In this document: in pieces, positions 19,781-32,169 of the stretch
How the letters are laid out: every line of letters begins with the position of its first letter
How positions within the stretch are numbered: position 1 is the first letter of the stretch
Assembly (NCBI GenBank): GCA_949317995.1
Contig: OX439050.1
Span: 22,398,061 to 22,462,060, forward strand
DNA from: Acholoe squamosa
Taxonomy: Eukaryota > Annelida > Polychaeta > Phyllodocida > Polynoidae
Reading direction: 5' to 3'
DNA: 64,000 bases
Translations under genes and position numbers: made by a program
The notes under the pieces: generated by a model
What the model was told of the DNA's origin: nothing
Database searches by the model: none
Seen by the model: only the letters and a program-made list of their open reading frames with translations

Positions 19781-20400
19781 AAGTACTCTGAGGTATTACG
19801 ATGTACTTTGACATGACATACTATGGATCCATCAGTGAGTCCAAAATAAAGTTTAAAGTATGATGACAATAAGTGACGTGCTATTTATGGATAAGAGGTT
19901 GTGGTACTGGTAGTATTTATGGATGAGTGGGTGTCTGGTAGAAAATTGGTTAAAATATGAGGTTTACAAAATTTAGGCCAAAAGACATGGGGGCCAAAAG
20001 GTTTTGCGGTTGAATGGTTTGCGGCCAACTGACAGTGGGCCAGGTGACATGAGGCTACTTGACTGAGGGGCTAAAAGACATGGATTCGTCTTAGACCCAT
20101 GTACATTGCCTCCGGACATTGCCACTTCTGTTATAACCTTTGTCAACCTAATACATGACTTTTGGATGAAATACGTGGTCAATGACCAGGTCTCTGAGAT
20201 ATCATCAAAGTCTGTGCTGGGAGAATGGTTGCTACCATAATGGCAGATAATCTGTTTAGAGATGGCCAGTGGTGCATGACAATGTCCCATTACCCACCGC
20301 CATAAAGCACCCTGCAGTTCCACTAACTACCCTAATATCCCAAATACCCACCTCCATACTCCACACACACAGAATTACCAGATTGTCATCATTAACCAGC
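19781..20400. other. Non-coding stretch, nothing identified
   Basis: Contains a 116-codon minus-strand frame (19973-20323) with no recognisable motif. A locally repetitive GGCCAAAAG / GGCCAACTG pattern occurs at 19975-20080. Confidence 0.35.
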
Positions 20401-20403
20401 CAA

Positions 20404-20560
20404 GTATTTGAATGAGCGCCTGTCTCAAATAAGGGCCGGGGGTACAGGGGTCATGAAATATTTCTTAAGCACTAAAAGTAGAGTTTGAATGAGCGCCTGT
20501 TTTCTATAAATGCCGGGGAAATGAGGCCTCCAAATCAAAGACCGCTGGGGCGTTTGAATA
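20404..20560. repeat. Fragment of the CCRTAATGG / AAGCGCC MITE family
   Basis: GAGCGCCTGTCTCAAATAAG and TTTCTTAAGCACTAAAA match the bodies of the complete copies at 35455-35647 and 56636-56833. The ends are not preserved here. Confidence 0.55.
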
Positions 20561-23500
20561 CGATGGTACGTTAAGTTTCAGGGTCTCAAACAAGTGCTAG
20601 TTTCAGAATTTGGTTGGTTATTTGTAGGAACTAAAGCTGCAAATTAAAAGGTTACATATATATTCCAGGGAAATGTGGCATCTATAGATAGATACGTAGT
20701 ATTTATACCCATATGCAAGCCCGGCTCAGTGGCGGATCCAGGATCTGCAGAAGGAGGGGTTGCGGCCCAAGAGGACGGGGCTCACCCCCTAGTTTTGAGC
20801 AAATTTTGGGGTCCTAAATAAGTAATCAAACGTACTGAGAAAAAGCCCGCGCCCTCTAAATCCACCACTGCAGCCCCACGGTTTGATCTCTTGAGTGTGT
20901 AAGATCAAAAATACCATTGCTGATAAATTATGATAGAATCTGAAAATAAAATAAAAAGTCCAACAATTACTGCGGCAAAATGAAGCACTAATACTTCAAT
21001 GCTGTAATAATATTTTGAGTAGTACACACATTGCTTGATAGCCTTATCAAGCAAAGACTTCGAACATTATTAGCTGGAATGATGCATATGTACCAGCACG
21101 AAATGCAAGTTGTATGTAAACCATTTGGCCAATAGAGGGCCACTCATGTTAAGTACGTAAGAAACCAATTCAAACACCTACAATACCTATGTATAAAGTC
21201 ATGGCTCATATTTTAACTTGAGTCCAGTGAGGTTTTTTTTAAGTGTAACACAAAGCGTGGCAGTAGCTGTTCACTTGTACTAATGTTTCTCCTGCACCAT
21301 CATGTTCTTAAAAATCAAACAATGATTACATCAAACTTATCACGATAAAGGGAGCAATTCAGCGATTTAAAACATACCTGTTTAGAAATTCCATGTTAGG
21401 TCAAACAATGATCATTTGGGCCTAACTTCTCTATTGCACTTTGAGTCCACAGATTTCCTCTAACATGTTGAATAAGTTAATTGTGAAAGACTTTCATTTT
21501 TGTGTTGACACAATGCTGGTATTCCATTCTTGCCAATGTATGTGTTAAGGGCAAATAGAGATAACTACAGTGATACCTTATGGCGTAAGACGTGGCTTAT
21601 GAGTGAGGATTTATTCCTCGTGTTCCTTATAGCAATACTGAGGTCCAGTGGGTCCGCCATTGCTTGATCTTGGACTTGGCGAGATAAGCACTGATAATGG
21701 CCCGCACGTTGGGTACCAGGTGTTACATAATGTACCCAAAAATTCTGCAGTGAATGGAGGAAGTCATCTCATTGGTTGAAGAAAAATCCCGGGTCAGCCC
21801 CCGGGTCAGCGAGGATATCAAACCATAGATCAGAACAAAACCAAGCCTCAAGTCGAGGTGCGTCTTATACGTGAGATATTATTACCGTAGGAGACTTGTC
21901 CTATGCTCTTTTTGCACCAATCGATATATCAAATAAATTCTAATGTAAAACATTTGATTCTCTCTAAAGTTAGGTCATGTGCAATGCCTGCTTTTTTGAG
22001 TATGGGTAATGCCACAAATGCATCAGCGCGTTTATATTTATATTATCCTGGTAACAGAAAAAAAAACAAAGTTATTCAGCTTGATAAGATATCTTGCAAC
22101 CAGCTCAATTTGCCATAACATAATTTGTATAATGGTATATCAATAGTACATATCAATCAATTCAATACAATACAAAGTCAGTGTTTCAAAAACCTAAGTT
22201 ATCTATATAAAATAATACTATAAATGAAATTCTTTGTCATACTTTGATAACAACTTCGTTGTAACCGATTCTACTTTTGTCTGTGTATGGACATATCACA
22301 CCGGGGGCGAAGTAAAACATAATTTGAAAAATACTTACACAAAGCTTAATTAGTATATCTAAGACAGTTTCAATGTTGTTGTTTTGTGTGTTTTTCTTTT
22401 TTTTTAATTCAAAGAAGTGTAGAAACCCCCTTACAAGAGCTTCCATGACAAGTCACTTTTTTGCTGCACATGAGTCTTTATCTTACATTCCTTTCTATCA
22501 AATCTTGTAATTAATTATTAACCAGACTATAGGGAGTGGCGCCCATTTTGATAATCATTCTTCAAGCACAATCACCAAGGTAAGGTCCACAACCATAAAG
22601 CAATACCCTAGTTGCAATACCCCTGCTTGGAGAGTGATTGATGAACAAATGGAAGTCGCTAGTTCACGTGACCACACGAAATGCCTGATGGGACATAAAA
22701 CAGTAAGGAGTGTGGAAAAGGGAGGAGCGGGGAATAAAAAGATGGAGGGAAGAGAAGAAGTATCATTTCATGAGGACTGAGAGGGTAGCGTGACACCCTG
22801 AGAGCGATACCAGGGACGTTGAAGTATCAGGTTGCTAGGAGTGATTTGAGATGGAATGAAGGCTACCAAGGATGAAGCACATCTTTATTGGGGGGGGGGG
22901 GAGGGGAGGTGGGGGCCCCACTGTGACCACCTTGAATCGTTGGCGTAAGCATGATGACACCTGTACCAGTCTGTAGCAAAAATTTGTTTTGCCCTAGCAG
23001 GCCATTCGGTCCTGCTAGATTTTGTTGTTCTACATTCCCGGATTGATCTTTGCAAGACTGAATACCCCAAGATAATCATTGACAGGAGAGAAATGATAGA
23101 AAAAAAAACAAGAAATAACTTACCATTTCAAGAAATAAGTCACCATTTCAATCATCTAACTCTTTAGACCTTTTGTTGTAAAGAAACAAACAACCTTATA
23201 AATAATGGTCCGATTTGCAAGCTGTAAAAAACAAAATGTAGCCAAATGTCCCAAGATAACAGACAGACATTCGGTCCGCCAGTCTGACAATTTAGGCCAG
23301 CCCGGCAGCGGTTTTCCGACAAAAGCTCATATCCTGACGAGTGATATTGACTGCTGTACATGCCTATGATTATCGAATTAGTGTAGGCGAGATGTTTTTG
23401 GTGAAATTTTTATCTGATTTGAGGCTCAGAGCCCCATTTTCCATCTATCCCATTAGCATATTGATCTAATTGCGAGCTTTTGGATTAGTGTGCCCCCCCC

Positions 23501-24784
23501 CTGCATTTTCCTACACCACTGAAGAAGTGTCCTAAAATTAAAACTGAATTCATTCTGTCTCATCTATAGAAGACTATCACTGTTATACGGACGTGAAATA
23601 TCTGCGCTGTGAAGCTAGACTTGGTTTTATACAATGGAGGGCTTATAGAATGAAAAATAAAGAAAAAAAGTAATTAAACAAAAAAAAGAAAAAAAAGAAC
23701 TACAACAAAAAGAAAGAAAAAAAAATACACTGCAAAAACAGAGCTCATGCAGTGGTTGTAGTGAATGTTGGGCTAGACTCAGCTTATTCGGCGCTGACAG
23801 GCTACAACCTCAGTCGATTGACCTGTGACCTAACCTATTGACCTGTGACCTAGCCTGCGACACAAACGTACACCCAAAACCCAACCCAACCACCCTACCC
23901 GCCAATCACATGACTCGGTCGTGTTGCAGACGGATCCATATATATTAGATATTTAAACTGGTTTGAAAATATGCAGTGGACTTTCAGGGTGAAGTGCCGG
24001 GGGGGGGGCACCTAAAAGTAGAGATTTATGCACTATAATTTAAGTTGTCGATCAATAACAACATGTCTAATGCTTATTTGATAGCTGTCGGATTTGCCCA
24101 TGTAAATCGCGAACTTTAGTTTACTGCTGCTTAACGCCCATGGACCCTCACCCTTGCATATGAATCACCTAAGCTTTACCACAGTCCAATACATCTATGG
24201 TTTTATTCTGGTAAAATATATGACAGAATATTGTACAATATATTTTATTCAAGACCCAAAGGGTGGGAACTTGGACATACAACTTTGACACACCCACATC
24301 TAAAACACATAAACACAGTTTTGAACCATCAAGGATGGACAATATGCACTTGTCGCTCGTTAATTGCCAAGGATTGTTTGTGTGCATGTATTTTGTGGGG
24401 TGAAATCGTGAGAGGGACAAATAAACAGTCTTATGTGGTTCATCTAAAAAGAGAAATGTCAGATTAAAAAAAGAAAACGTCTGGGAACACGATCCGGGAA
24501 GTCCCGATATACAAACAATGTTAGTATTAAAGTTCTATAGAACTGTAAAAAGGAGAAAATAAGGGGAAACTATGGGAAGGGCTAGGAAATAACATCATGA
24601 CCTGTCTCTTTAAAGACAACTTGTTTTACTAATCACTGATAGGGGCACAGGCCGTAGAAGACGGACGAGCCATCAGGTACATGTATATAAATATACCAAG
24701 ATGTGATTAATCTGATTAGCAATAACACGGTATATCCTTAATGTGAATTTCTAATATCCCCGTGTGCACTTTTCCCTTTTGAAG
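20561..24784. other. Long non-coding tract
   Basis: No supported gene. Items seen: a piece of the GTCTTATACG family at 21855-21885, an A-rich tract at 23650-23735 and a G-run at 22891-22917 (G-rich enough for a quadruplex). Short ORFs (21903-22118, 24169-24467) have no motif or context. I see no tRNA or other RNA gene. Confidence 0.4.
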
Positions 24785-24962
24785 TGCATGGCTATAATGT
24801 ATGTGAAGTAAGTTACCACCGATGACTATACTTAGTCTTGACCCTTTGCATTGTAATATTGCAGATATTGAAAAGATCTTGTATTAACTTCATGCCCATG
24901 CAATAAAAATTCACCAAACTCTGAAGCTTCCATTGCTCTCACTGCTGTGTAGTAGTGCCTCT
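24785..24962 (+). repeat. Dispersed repeat, copy a
   Basis: About 178 bp from GCATGGCTATAATGTATGTG to GTGTAGTAGTGCCTC, repeated almost exactly at 26561-26735. It includes GCAATAAAAATTC, a possible polyadenylation-like signal. Confidence 0.8.
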
Positions 24963-25194
24963 CCTCCACCCAAGATCACACACAAAAGAACCCCCCCCCC
25001 CCCACCCCATGACCACACCCTGGAGTTGGCCATGGGGAACGAAGTAAAGTTTAAGAAGAGGGAAAATGAAATATCAAACATGATCTATCAAAAATCACAT
25101 ATTCAAAAATAGAAATGGCATTGCCAACTCCCTCACCCCATATGCACACACTGTATAGTACTGACATGAAAACCACCTCACTGCCCTCAGGTGG

Positions 25195-25330
25195 CCCCTC
25201 AGCCGTGACGTCACGACTGGCTGCTGTCCTATAGACATGCGCACTGACCCCTGGCCTCGGGTCAGGTCAGCCCAAGGTCACGCCAGGATGGTACCAGCGG
25301 CAGGACACCTTCCAGGTACCAGCTAACATG
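25195..25330 (+). promoter_or_regulatory. CpG-containing patch with CRE-like palindrome
   Basis: GCCGTGACGTCACGAC at 25203-25218 has a perfect TGACGTCA core. GC content is raised through about 25330 (GGTCACGCCAGGATGGTACC). No transcribed feature can be tied to it. Confidence 0.2.
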
Positions 25331-26094
25331 GGGTACTTCCGTTTAAAGCTGATTCTGGGAGAACTGGCGCTGTAGAGCATGTTCCTGGTTCATGGTTACA
25401 TTTTTCATTTCTGTGTTTCTAGTAGTTCCACTGACTGCCCTCAACTAGTAGTCATATTGCCCTGTGTACGTGCGGGGTCTTAAATACGCACCGGCCACAA
25501 GCACTGAGGTGTAGGGGTGTTGAGATATCAAAATACAGTAATCTAATCTTGAATAAACGCTGGTTTTGAATAAGTGCTGGGGAAGAGCCTTCTTGAAATC
25601 AGTGAGCGCTCTGCTGGTTATATAGGTCAATACAATATAACCCCTGCGGAGAGAGGGCACTCAGGCTCAGCCCAAAGAGCTGTTAATTGCTGTTGATGCA
25701 TCAGAGGAGGAAAAGGAAGGGATGTAAGTTTTTAAAAGTGTGTGTCAACTAGCTTGACTTGTCTATAATCTCTCTATCTGGTTATGTGCCTAAAAATGGG
25801 TGTTCAAATTTTCAGGATGTCATGCTGCCACTTTTTAGGATGGATAGAGCGTCATTCCGTCACCTTTTATGCATATGAAAATATACTGTGAACTTTTGAA
25901 ATTGTCTCTGTCAATCAATTGTTAACAATTTATTATAGACAGATGTTTGCACCAGTTCACCTTGTGTCTCTTGTCAGCTAGAGCTGATCAGGTTTATTGG
26001 CAGATACCTTTATAAGGTATCTGCCATTATTATGGCATTACCACCCCTGGAATCTTCCATTTTTAAAGGCCATGTTTCCCTCTCTCAGTACCCA
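25331..26094. other. Non-coding stretch
   Basis: Contains TTGAATAAACGCTGG-type words (25545-25580) distantly like the AAGCGCC MITE family. Nothing else is recognised. Confidence 0.35.
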
Positions 26095-26410
26095 GTACAA
26101 AAGTGTACCTGGAGTATGGTTGTAGACCCATAGAACATAGAAAACTCATTCAACTGTGGCCATTCCAACCCAGTAATCCTCATTACTGAATAAGGTCTGG
26201 CTGAAGAGATTTCCCTACGGCCAGTTATAGTCTACTAATTGTCTCTCCACCACTCTAAGCTGTCCAAATTGGATGTGGCCCAGTAGTAATTGGGTCGACA
26301 TGCTTATACCTTCTGTCAGGACAACTGGTTGACAAGTACTATATAAATCTATTATTGGAAACCAGAAATGGCATGTGGCAAGTCTAGTATCCGCGTTGGT
26401 TCTCATTTAA
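26095..26410 (+). repeat. Dispersed repeat family, + orientation copy
   Basis: 26100-26285 is the inverse complement of 30565-30745 (shared words GTACACTTTTGTACT-like, CCCATAGAACATAG, CTGGCTGAAGAGATTTCCC, CCAAATTGGATGTGGCC). Its right part (26300-26410: CCTTCTGTCAGGACAACTGG) recurs at 27075-27185. Confidence 0.75.
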
Positions 26411-26560
26411 ATATATGACGTCATGTTGTAAGGCCTTCTAAAGGGCAGGTTCCACATTTCATTATTTCACACAAAAATTGAAAGCTTAGAAATCAATGTT
26501 CTTACTACTTTTGGTTGTATCAAGCATTTATGAAGAATAACTTATGAAAACTTATGTAGT

Positions 26561-26796
26561 GCATGGCTATAATGTATGTGAAGTAAGTTATCACCAATGA
26601 CTATACTTAGTCTTGACCCTTTGCATTGTAATATTGCCAATATTGAAAAGATCTTGTATTAACTTCATGCCCATGCAATAAAAATTCACCAAACTCTAAA
26701 ACTTCCATTGCTCTCACTGCTGTGTAGTAGTGCCTCCACCACTCTAAGCTATCCAAATTGGATGTAGCCCGGTAGTAATTGGGTAGACATGCTTAT
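26561..26796 (+). repeat. Dispersed repeat, copy b, joined to the CCAAATTGGATG family
   Basis: 26561-26735 duplicates 24785-24962. It passes directly into CCACTCTAAGCTATCC...GGGTAGACATGCTTA, which matches 26250-26305 of the neighbouring family. Confidence 0.75.
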
Positions 26797-27075
26797 TTTT
26801 TATTTTTTTTTGGACTCGCTCATTGCATCAATGAACTGTTATGTTCATTTAAGTGAAGCTATAGAGCAGACCAAGTTTTATTAGATTTTTCAACAACAAA
26901 ATAAGGAACAGCAACTACAAAACACAAAACATGACAATAGTCAATTTGTACAAGATCAACAACATTGGAGAGTTCAGGAGCTGGTCGACTGATCATAGTA
27001 ACATACACACATGCATTTTTGTTATAAGATAGTATAAGATATAATGTACTGGTATAGTAGCTAAGGTTTACATAA
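26797..27075 (-). mobile_element. Probable short retroposon insertion with an oligo-T end
   Basis: The family sequence GACATGCTTA / TACCTTCTGTC, continuous at 26300-26315, is split here by about 278 bp. The insert starts with a T-rich run (TTTTTTATTTTTTTTT), i.e. an A-tail on the minus strand, and has no ORF. The insertion is clear; its class is inferred. Confidence 0.55.
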
Positions 27076-27190
27076 CATATACCTTCTGTCAGGACAACTG
27101 GTTGACATGTACTATATAAATCTATTATTGGAAACCAGAAATGGCCTGTGGCAAGTCTAGTATCCACGTTGGTGCTTATTTAAATATATA
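27076..27190 (+). repeat. Continuation of the split dispersed repeat
   Basis: CCTTCTGTCAGGACAACTGG through TATCCACGTTGGT matches 26308-26402. Confidence 0.7.
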
Positions 27191-27359
27191 TCTCTAAGCA
27201 AAATGGCCTGAAGACCGAGAGACATTGTTGGGCGATAATAGGGTTCCGAGAGTAAGCCGATTTTCCAGAGGAGTCCATAGCTGTTTGAATTTCTTTCCTA
27301 TGACGAATTGGTGGAAAGTTATGGCCATTTTTGTGATGTTATAGCTTTAAAAAATCATT

Positions 27360-27655
27360 ATACCACGATTTCTGGGTTGCTCAGTGCTTTTTGCTGGATA
27401 TTCCCATGCACATACCTGTCGATATTGCACACCCTGTAGGCTGTAACATCAATTTTGTAAGGCGTGCTGTTATCCATGGATAACCTGCACGCCGTGGGTT
27501 ATCCATGGATAACCCGCACGCCTCTCATGTCCTTCCATGTCATATGTTACATGTTAAAACCTATGGAATTTTTCATTGCCATGGTATGGGTCGAACCTGC
27601 AATCTCAGGTCCTTAGTCCACTCCCTATGCACTGCGCCACAGGGACTGACGTGTA
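27360..27655 (-). mobile_element. tRNA-derived SINE-like unit, copy 1
   Basis: Reading the minus strand from 27655, CCTGTGGCGCAGTGCATAGG looks like a tRNA D-arm/A-box. GCAGGTTCGACCC, about 40 nt on, looks like a B-box. A body follows with two 16-bp palindromes GTTATCCATGGATAAC (about 27471 and 27499). A second copy with the same layout lies at 33485-33785. Confidence 0.65.
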
Positions 27656-27669
27656 ATGGTCTGGGTTTG

Positions 27670-28115
27670 CTTGGTAAGCTTGTAGAGGTAGGCGGGACGA
27701 GTCCCAGTCCGGGCGTATATTTTTGTTCCCTACTGTCAGCATTCAAACATAGCCAAGCCGAGACAGCCGCTGAAGGAGGAGACGCGGTGGTCTAGTGGTT
27801 AGCGCACTGCGCTCAGCCGTTAGAGGTACGCGGGTTGAGTCCCGGTCCGGGCGCATCTTTTTTCACCGTGCACCTGCTGCCAGCCAAGCGCCGAGGTGTA
27901 CAAACACTATTTTTCGCTGTGTGCCGCTGCCATAACCGCGAGACGCATTCAAAGCAAGCCGAGCCGAGAAGGGGGCTGTCGCTGTCTGCTGCCGGGCGCC
28001 GAGGTGTAGATCTAGTCTAACACGGTCCGGGCACATCTTTTTTCGCCCTGTGCACTGTAGCTGTCCGCTGCCGGGCGACGAGGTGTATGTACCGATCGTG
28101 TACAAACACTACTGC
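27670..28115 (+). mobile_element. Cluster of tRNA-derived SINE-like units
   Basis: The best unit is at 27786-27857: GGTCTAGTGGTTAGCGC (A-box like), GCGGGTTGAGTCCC (B-box like) and a TTTTTT pol III-type terminator at 27855-27862. Partial copies with the same GTCCGGGC(G/A)CAT-T-rich ending lie at 27690-27730 and 28022-28045, and GCCAAGCGCCGAGGTGTAC-like tails alternate with them. Acceptor-stem pairing is poor, so I do not call a functional tRNA. Confidence 0.6.
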
Positions 28116-28248
28116 AAGCGTCCCAAAAAACCCTTTATTTAGATCCATTTATTCCTCAAAGCTGCCCTTTTTTGCCACTGACACTTAAAACAGATAGGTT
28201 TTGGCTGGAGGTAGGGCGCAGGTGAACCGGCTCAGGCCGAAAAGGCTG

Positions 28249-28550
28249 CTAGTTAAAAAAATTATTTTGCTTATTCTTTTCCGAAACAAATTTTTTGGGG
28301 GGCATGCTCTTTAGGGGGATGAAACACCCCAGATTGATACCAAACATTCCATATCCGTGCAAACTGACACCTATTTGGGGTTTTGACAAAAATTTGTCCC
28401 AGTCCAAAATTTTGTTTCGCTTAATTTCAGTCAAAACAAATTTTCAATAGTGCGAGGTCGATCGGGAAAAACTACCACAGATCCATATCCTACAATGCAT
28501 TGTTGAAATATTTTGTTTGCATAATTAGCATAATTATGCAGTGTCATAGG
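28249..28550. repeat. Dispersed repeat, copy 1 (second copy 28972-29125)
   Basis: CTAGTTAAAAAAATTATT, GCTTATTCTTTT and CATTCCATATCCG recur at 28972-29080. CATAATTAGCATAATTATGC at 28519-28540 recurs at 29093-29115. The second copy lacks about 120 bp in the middle. Confidence 0.7.
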
Positions 28551-28971
28551 AACTCAACAAGACTGTATATTAATTTGTAGGGCCAGACTGATACCCCTCT
28601 ACCTTGCTATAGTATTGCATTGACGCTTGGAACAAAAAATTCCCTTCATGGCTGCATTTTGGAAGCTAACTTAATTACGCTTAGGCATAGGTGAAAATGA
28701 ACATCACCATGATGATCGCCAGCTCGAGATACCCTCAATTCATAAGTCTTACTATGGGAGAGCTTCTATATGAGGTTTTCGGCCCCCCCCAGCCCCCCAC
28801 CCCCCAATCCCCCACCCCAAGAAAAAACAAACTTTTCTCAACCGTGCTTCCCTAAAATGATTATATTTTTGGCCAGCCATCGCCACAAAAAGAGCCTTTA
28901 GATAGATACACTTAGACCGTGTGGTTCGCGCACACAGGGAGCATCTGAGAAGAGTGGCTAAAATATCCCCC
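28551..28971. other. Non-coding spacer
   Basis: A C-rich run at 28782-28820 is the only notable feature. I see no gene. Confidence 0.35.
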
Positions 28972-29124
28972 TAGTTAAAAAAATTATTCTGCTTATTCTT
29001 TTTCGAATCCAATTTTTTAGGGGGCATATTCTTTAGGGAGACAAAACACCCCCGATTGATATGAAACACTCAATATCCGCAAATATTATTTACATAATTA
29101 GCATAATTATGCAGTATCTTGGTA

Positions 29125-30130
29125 CTGTTCAATATAATATAGATATCAATTACTCACTATTTGTAAGCAATTATTCAATATAATTTATATTAATAATTAC
29201 TCATTATTTGTCAGCAATTAGTCAATATACATCAGTATTTACTCACTATTTGTCAGCACTCAGTCAATATATGCCAGTTCTTAGTCATTATATAACAACA
29301 CTTAGTCCACATATGTCAGTTATTACTCACCATTTATCAGCAATTAGTCAATATATGTTAGTAATTACTCACCATTTGTTAGCAATGAGTAGAAATTTGT
29401 TAGTATTTACTCACAATTTGTCAGCAATTAGTCAATATGTAACAGAGAAATAGCCATTGATTCAATTGTGCATTTTGCCTTGACTGGTATTTGAAAAAAA
29501 TTGTCAGTATCTATGGACTATTTGTCAGCAATTACTTAATATATGTTAGTAATTATTCACTATTTGTCAGAAATTAGTCAAAACATGGTAAAATTACTTA
29601 AATTTTATCAGCATTTAGTCAATATGTTAATAATTGTTCACTATTTGTCAGCAATTATTCAATATATGTCAGTATTTACTCACTATTTGTCAGCACTCAG
29701 TCAATATATGCCAGTTCTTAGTCATTATATAACAACACTTAGTCCACATATTTGTATTGACTAATTGCTGTTATATAGTGACTAAGTACTAACATATATT
29801 GACTAATTGCTGACAAATAGTGAGCAATTACTAACATATATTGACCAATTGCTAGTGAGTAATTACTAACATCTATTCATTAAAATACGAGTAAATACTG
29901 ACATATAGTGATTAATTACTGATGAATTCTGAGTAAATACAGACATGTATTGACTAATTGCTGATATATAGTGAGTAATTACTGACATATATGGACTAAT
30001 TGCTGAAAAATAGTGAGTAATTACTGATATATTTTGACTAATTGCTGACAAAGAGTGAGTAATTACTCACTTTTTGTCAGTGATTAGTCAAAATATATCA
30101 ATGTAATTACTCACTCTTTGTCACTTTGAT
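29125..30130. repeat. AT-rich minisatellite arranged as two inverted halves
   Basis: The left half (29125-29757) is built of words such as TATTTGTCAGCAATTAGTCA and ATATGTCAGTATTTACTCAC. The right half (29757-30130) has the inverse complement (TGACTAATTGCTGACAAATA, GAGTAATTACTAACATATA). An ~85-bp block at 29228-29310 is repeated exactly at about 29668-29752, next to the turning point. Confidence 0.85.
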
Positions 30131-30560
30131 AATACACTTTGATATCTGTCAATAAACAGCTGAAAAATAGGCATTGGTGCATTATGCTTTGCCTGGCATC
30201 ATTTTTTTTCGGTGGGGGTTCATAATTCGGACTTGCATACTTATGGTGACTAAGTATTGATATTAAAAAGATTAACAGCCTTTAATTCATTGGTGTATCA
30301 TGCCTTAGCTTGCATGATGCACTCTATCTCAGAAACCATCAGGAATATGGATCTAAAAGTTTAAAAAACGGAATCGGCATGGTTGAAAATCTTGAAATCG
30401 ATATATTACATGTCCAAATCTGCCAATTAACTACAGAATAATGGGCATTGATCCATTTGTGCATCATGCCTTGAAATCTGTCGAAGACAGCTGAGAAATA
30501 GGCATTGATTCATTGGTGCATCATGCCCTGATTGGCAGAAGGGATAAGCACGTCTTCCCG
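30131..30560. other. Non-coding stretch with repeated GCATTGRTKCAT words
   Basis: ATAGGCATTGGTGCATTATG-like phrases recur at 30165, 30445 and 30500. No ORF is supported. Confidence 0.35.
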
Positions 30561-30760
30561 ATTACTAGCTGGCCACATCCAATTTGGACAATTGGTGGAG
30601 AGACAATTAGTAGACTATAACTGGCTGTAGGGAAATCTCTTCAGCCAGACCTTATTCAGTAATGGGGATTACTGGGTTGGAAGGGCCACAGTTGAATGGG
30701 TGTTCTAGGTTCTATGGGTCTACATGCATACTCCAGGTACACTTTTTGTACTTTAATGGA
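30561..30760 (-). repeat. Dispersed repeat family, minus-orientation copy
   Basis: Inverse complement of 26100-26290, from GGCCACATCCAATTTGG to TCCAGGTACACTTTTTGTAC. The two copies are 4.3 kb apart in opposite orientation. Confidence 0.75.
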
Positions 30761-31179
30761 AAGGTTTCAATATTTAATCTTCAAGAGGTCATCTGCCACT
30801 ACAACAATGTTGTACTTATCAGTTACTTTTTTTTAAAAGTATCTTAAACCTCCTTAAGCCTTCATAATAATTGCATCCTTTACCTTTGTATTCATTACCT
30901 TTGCATCCTTGTTGTTAACTGATAAATATTTTAAGTCAATGTCCGGGTGTCTGTAATAAAATGTCTATAGTAACATAGCACCTTCAGCCTATCTGTTGTA
31001 TTATACATAGATATCACCATCCAGACAGTGTACCTGCTATACCTGCAGCAACAAGAAGGGTCAAGAACCTACTGGTTGTTTAATTATGTATTAGGCCTAC
31101 CCACATATTGATATAACAAGAATACCTCTTCGTTGTTCAGACCACTGTACGTACATTTATAATCTAAATCTACCTTTAT
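30761..31179. other. Non-coding stretch, nothing identified
   Basis: AT-rich sequence with no long ORF, TIR pair or RNA gene that I can see. Confidence 0.35.
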
Positions 31180-31620
31180 ATGCAATACATTTGCTGTAGA
31201 TTAACATAATCTCTTGCTGTAATTCTGCACTTCTAGTTTCTGTAAATTTACAGCAATAGTTGCTAGATCCTCAGTTGCCATCAAGGGTTTCTGTAAATTA
31301 ATATCTTGCTGTATATTTACAGCAAAACTTGCTGTTCATTCACAGAAATATTGCTCTTAATTTACAAGACATCTTTCTGTAATTTTGCAACATATTTTGC
31401 TCTTAATTTACAGCATATGTTTATGTAGACCTGAATGATCTTGCTGCATGATCACAGTGGTTGTTACCATATGATTACTGTGAATTGTGCTGTAAAATTA
31501 CAGTGACACACCTCATGTAGATTTACAGCAAAAAGGTACTGGAACCAAAATTGCCAGAATAATGTGCTGTAAAATAACCCTGGCTACTACTAACAGTGTA
31601 TTTTTAAGTGTACTAGACAA
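31180..31620. repeat. Cluster of TGCTGTAA / TTACAGCA palindromic words
   Basis: CTTGCTGTATATTTACAGCA, TCTGTAAATTTACAGCAATA and TGTGCTGTAAAATTACAGTG occur about every 40-70 bp in both orientations. It looks like a decayed palindromic repeat region, possibly of MITE origin. Confidence 0.5.
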
Positions 31621-32169
31621 GATCTATGACACCTACAGCAAAAATCTGCAAGACATTCAGGATTTGCATCACATGTGAGCTGCATTATTTTCTCATCCAA
31701 ATATTAGAGAAGAACACATAAAATAGACGACCTATTCCAGTCAATGGACTATTCAATTTGATCCTTTGCCATGTCCATAGCCACCAGACAACTGCTCCCA
31801 ATTTGTGATAATATGTATAGCTTTATCCATTTTTCCATGAAAACCAAACTAATCTCGTTAGAAACGACCGAATGCCACCACCCCCCCCCCATCTCATTCA
31901 TTCCACATTTTGGTTCCACATCAATACTTTATTTGCTGTTTCTGGATGGAAAATGTCCACGTTTTCTAATGAATATTTAATCGGTGACAACCCGTGCCTT
32001 TGTGGGCTGTCTAGTTCTGCTTTTGTCCGACAGCTGGCGTTGTCAATATTTGATGTTGAAAATGATGGAACCCCACTGAAAGCATCCAAGTTCACTTTTT
32101 CGTTGCTGAATTTGTACCGAGTGTGAAATTGTACAGGGATGCGGTGGGATGATCTGTCACTAGATCTAT

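Noticed and set aside
18782-19869. Minus-strand ORFs up to 341 codons rich in Ser, Ile, His, Tyr
   Set aside because: By-product of the GATGTATGATGA-type array; the reading works in more than one frame and ends with the repeat.
27786-27857. A functional tRNA gene
   Set aside because: A-box and B-box-like motifs and a T-run are present but the acceptor and T stems do not pair well, and related partial units surround it; a SINE-like head is the better reading.
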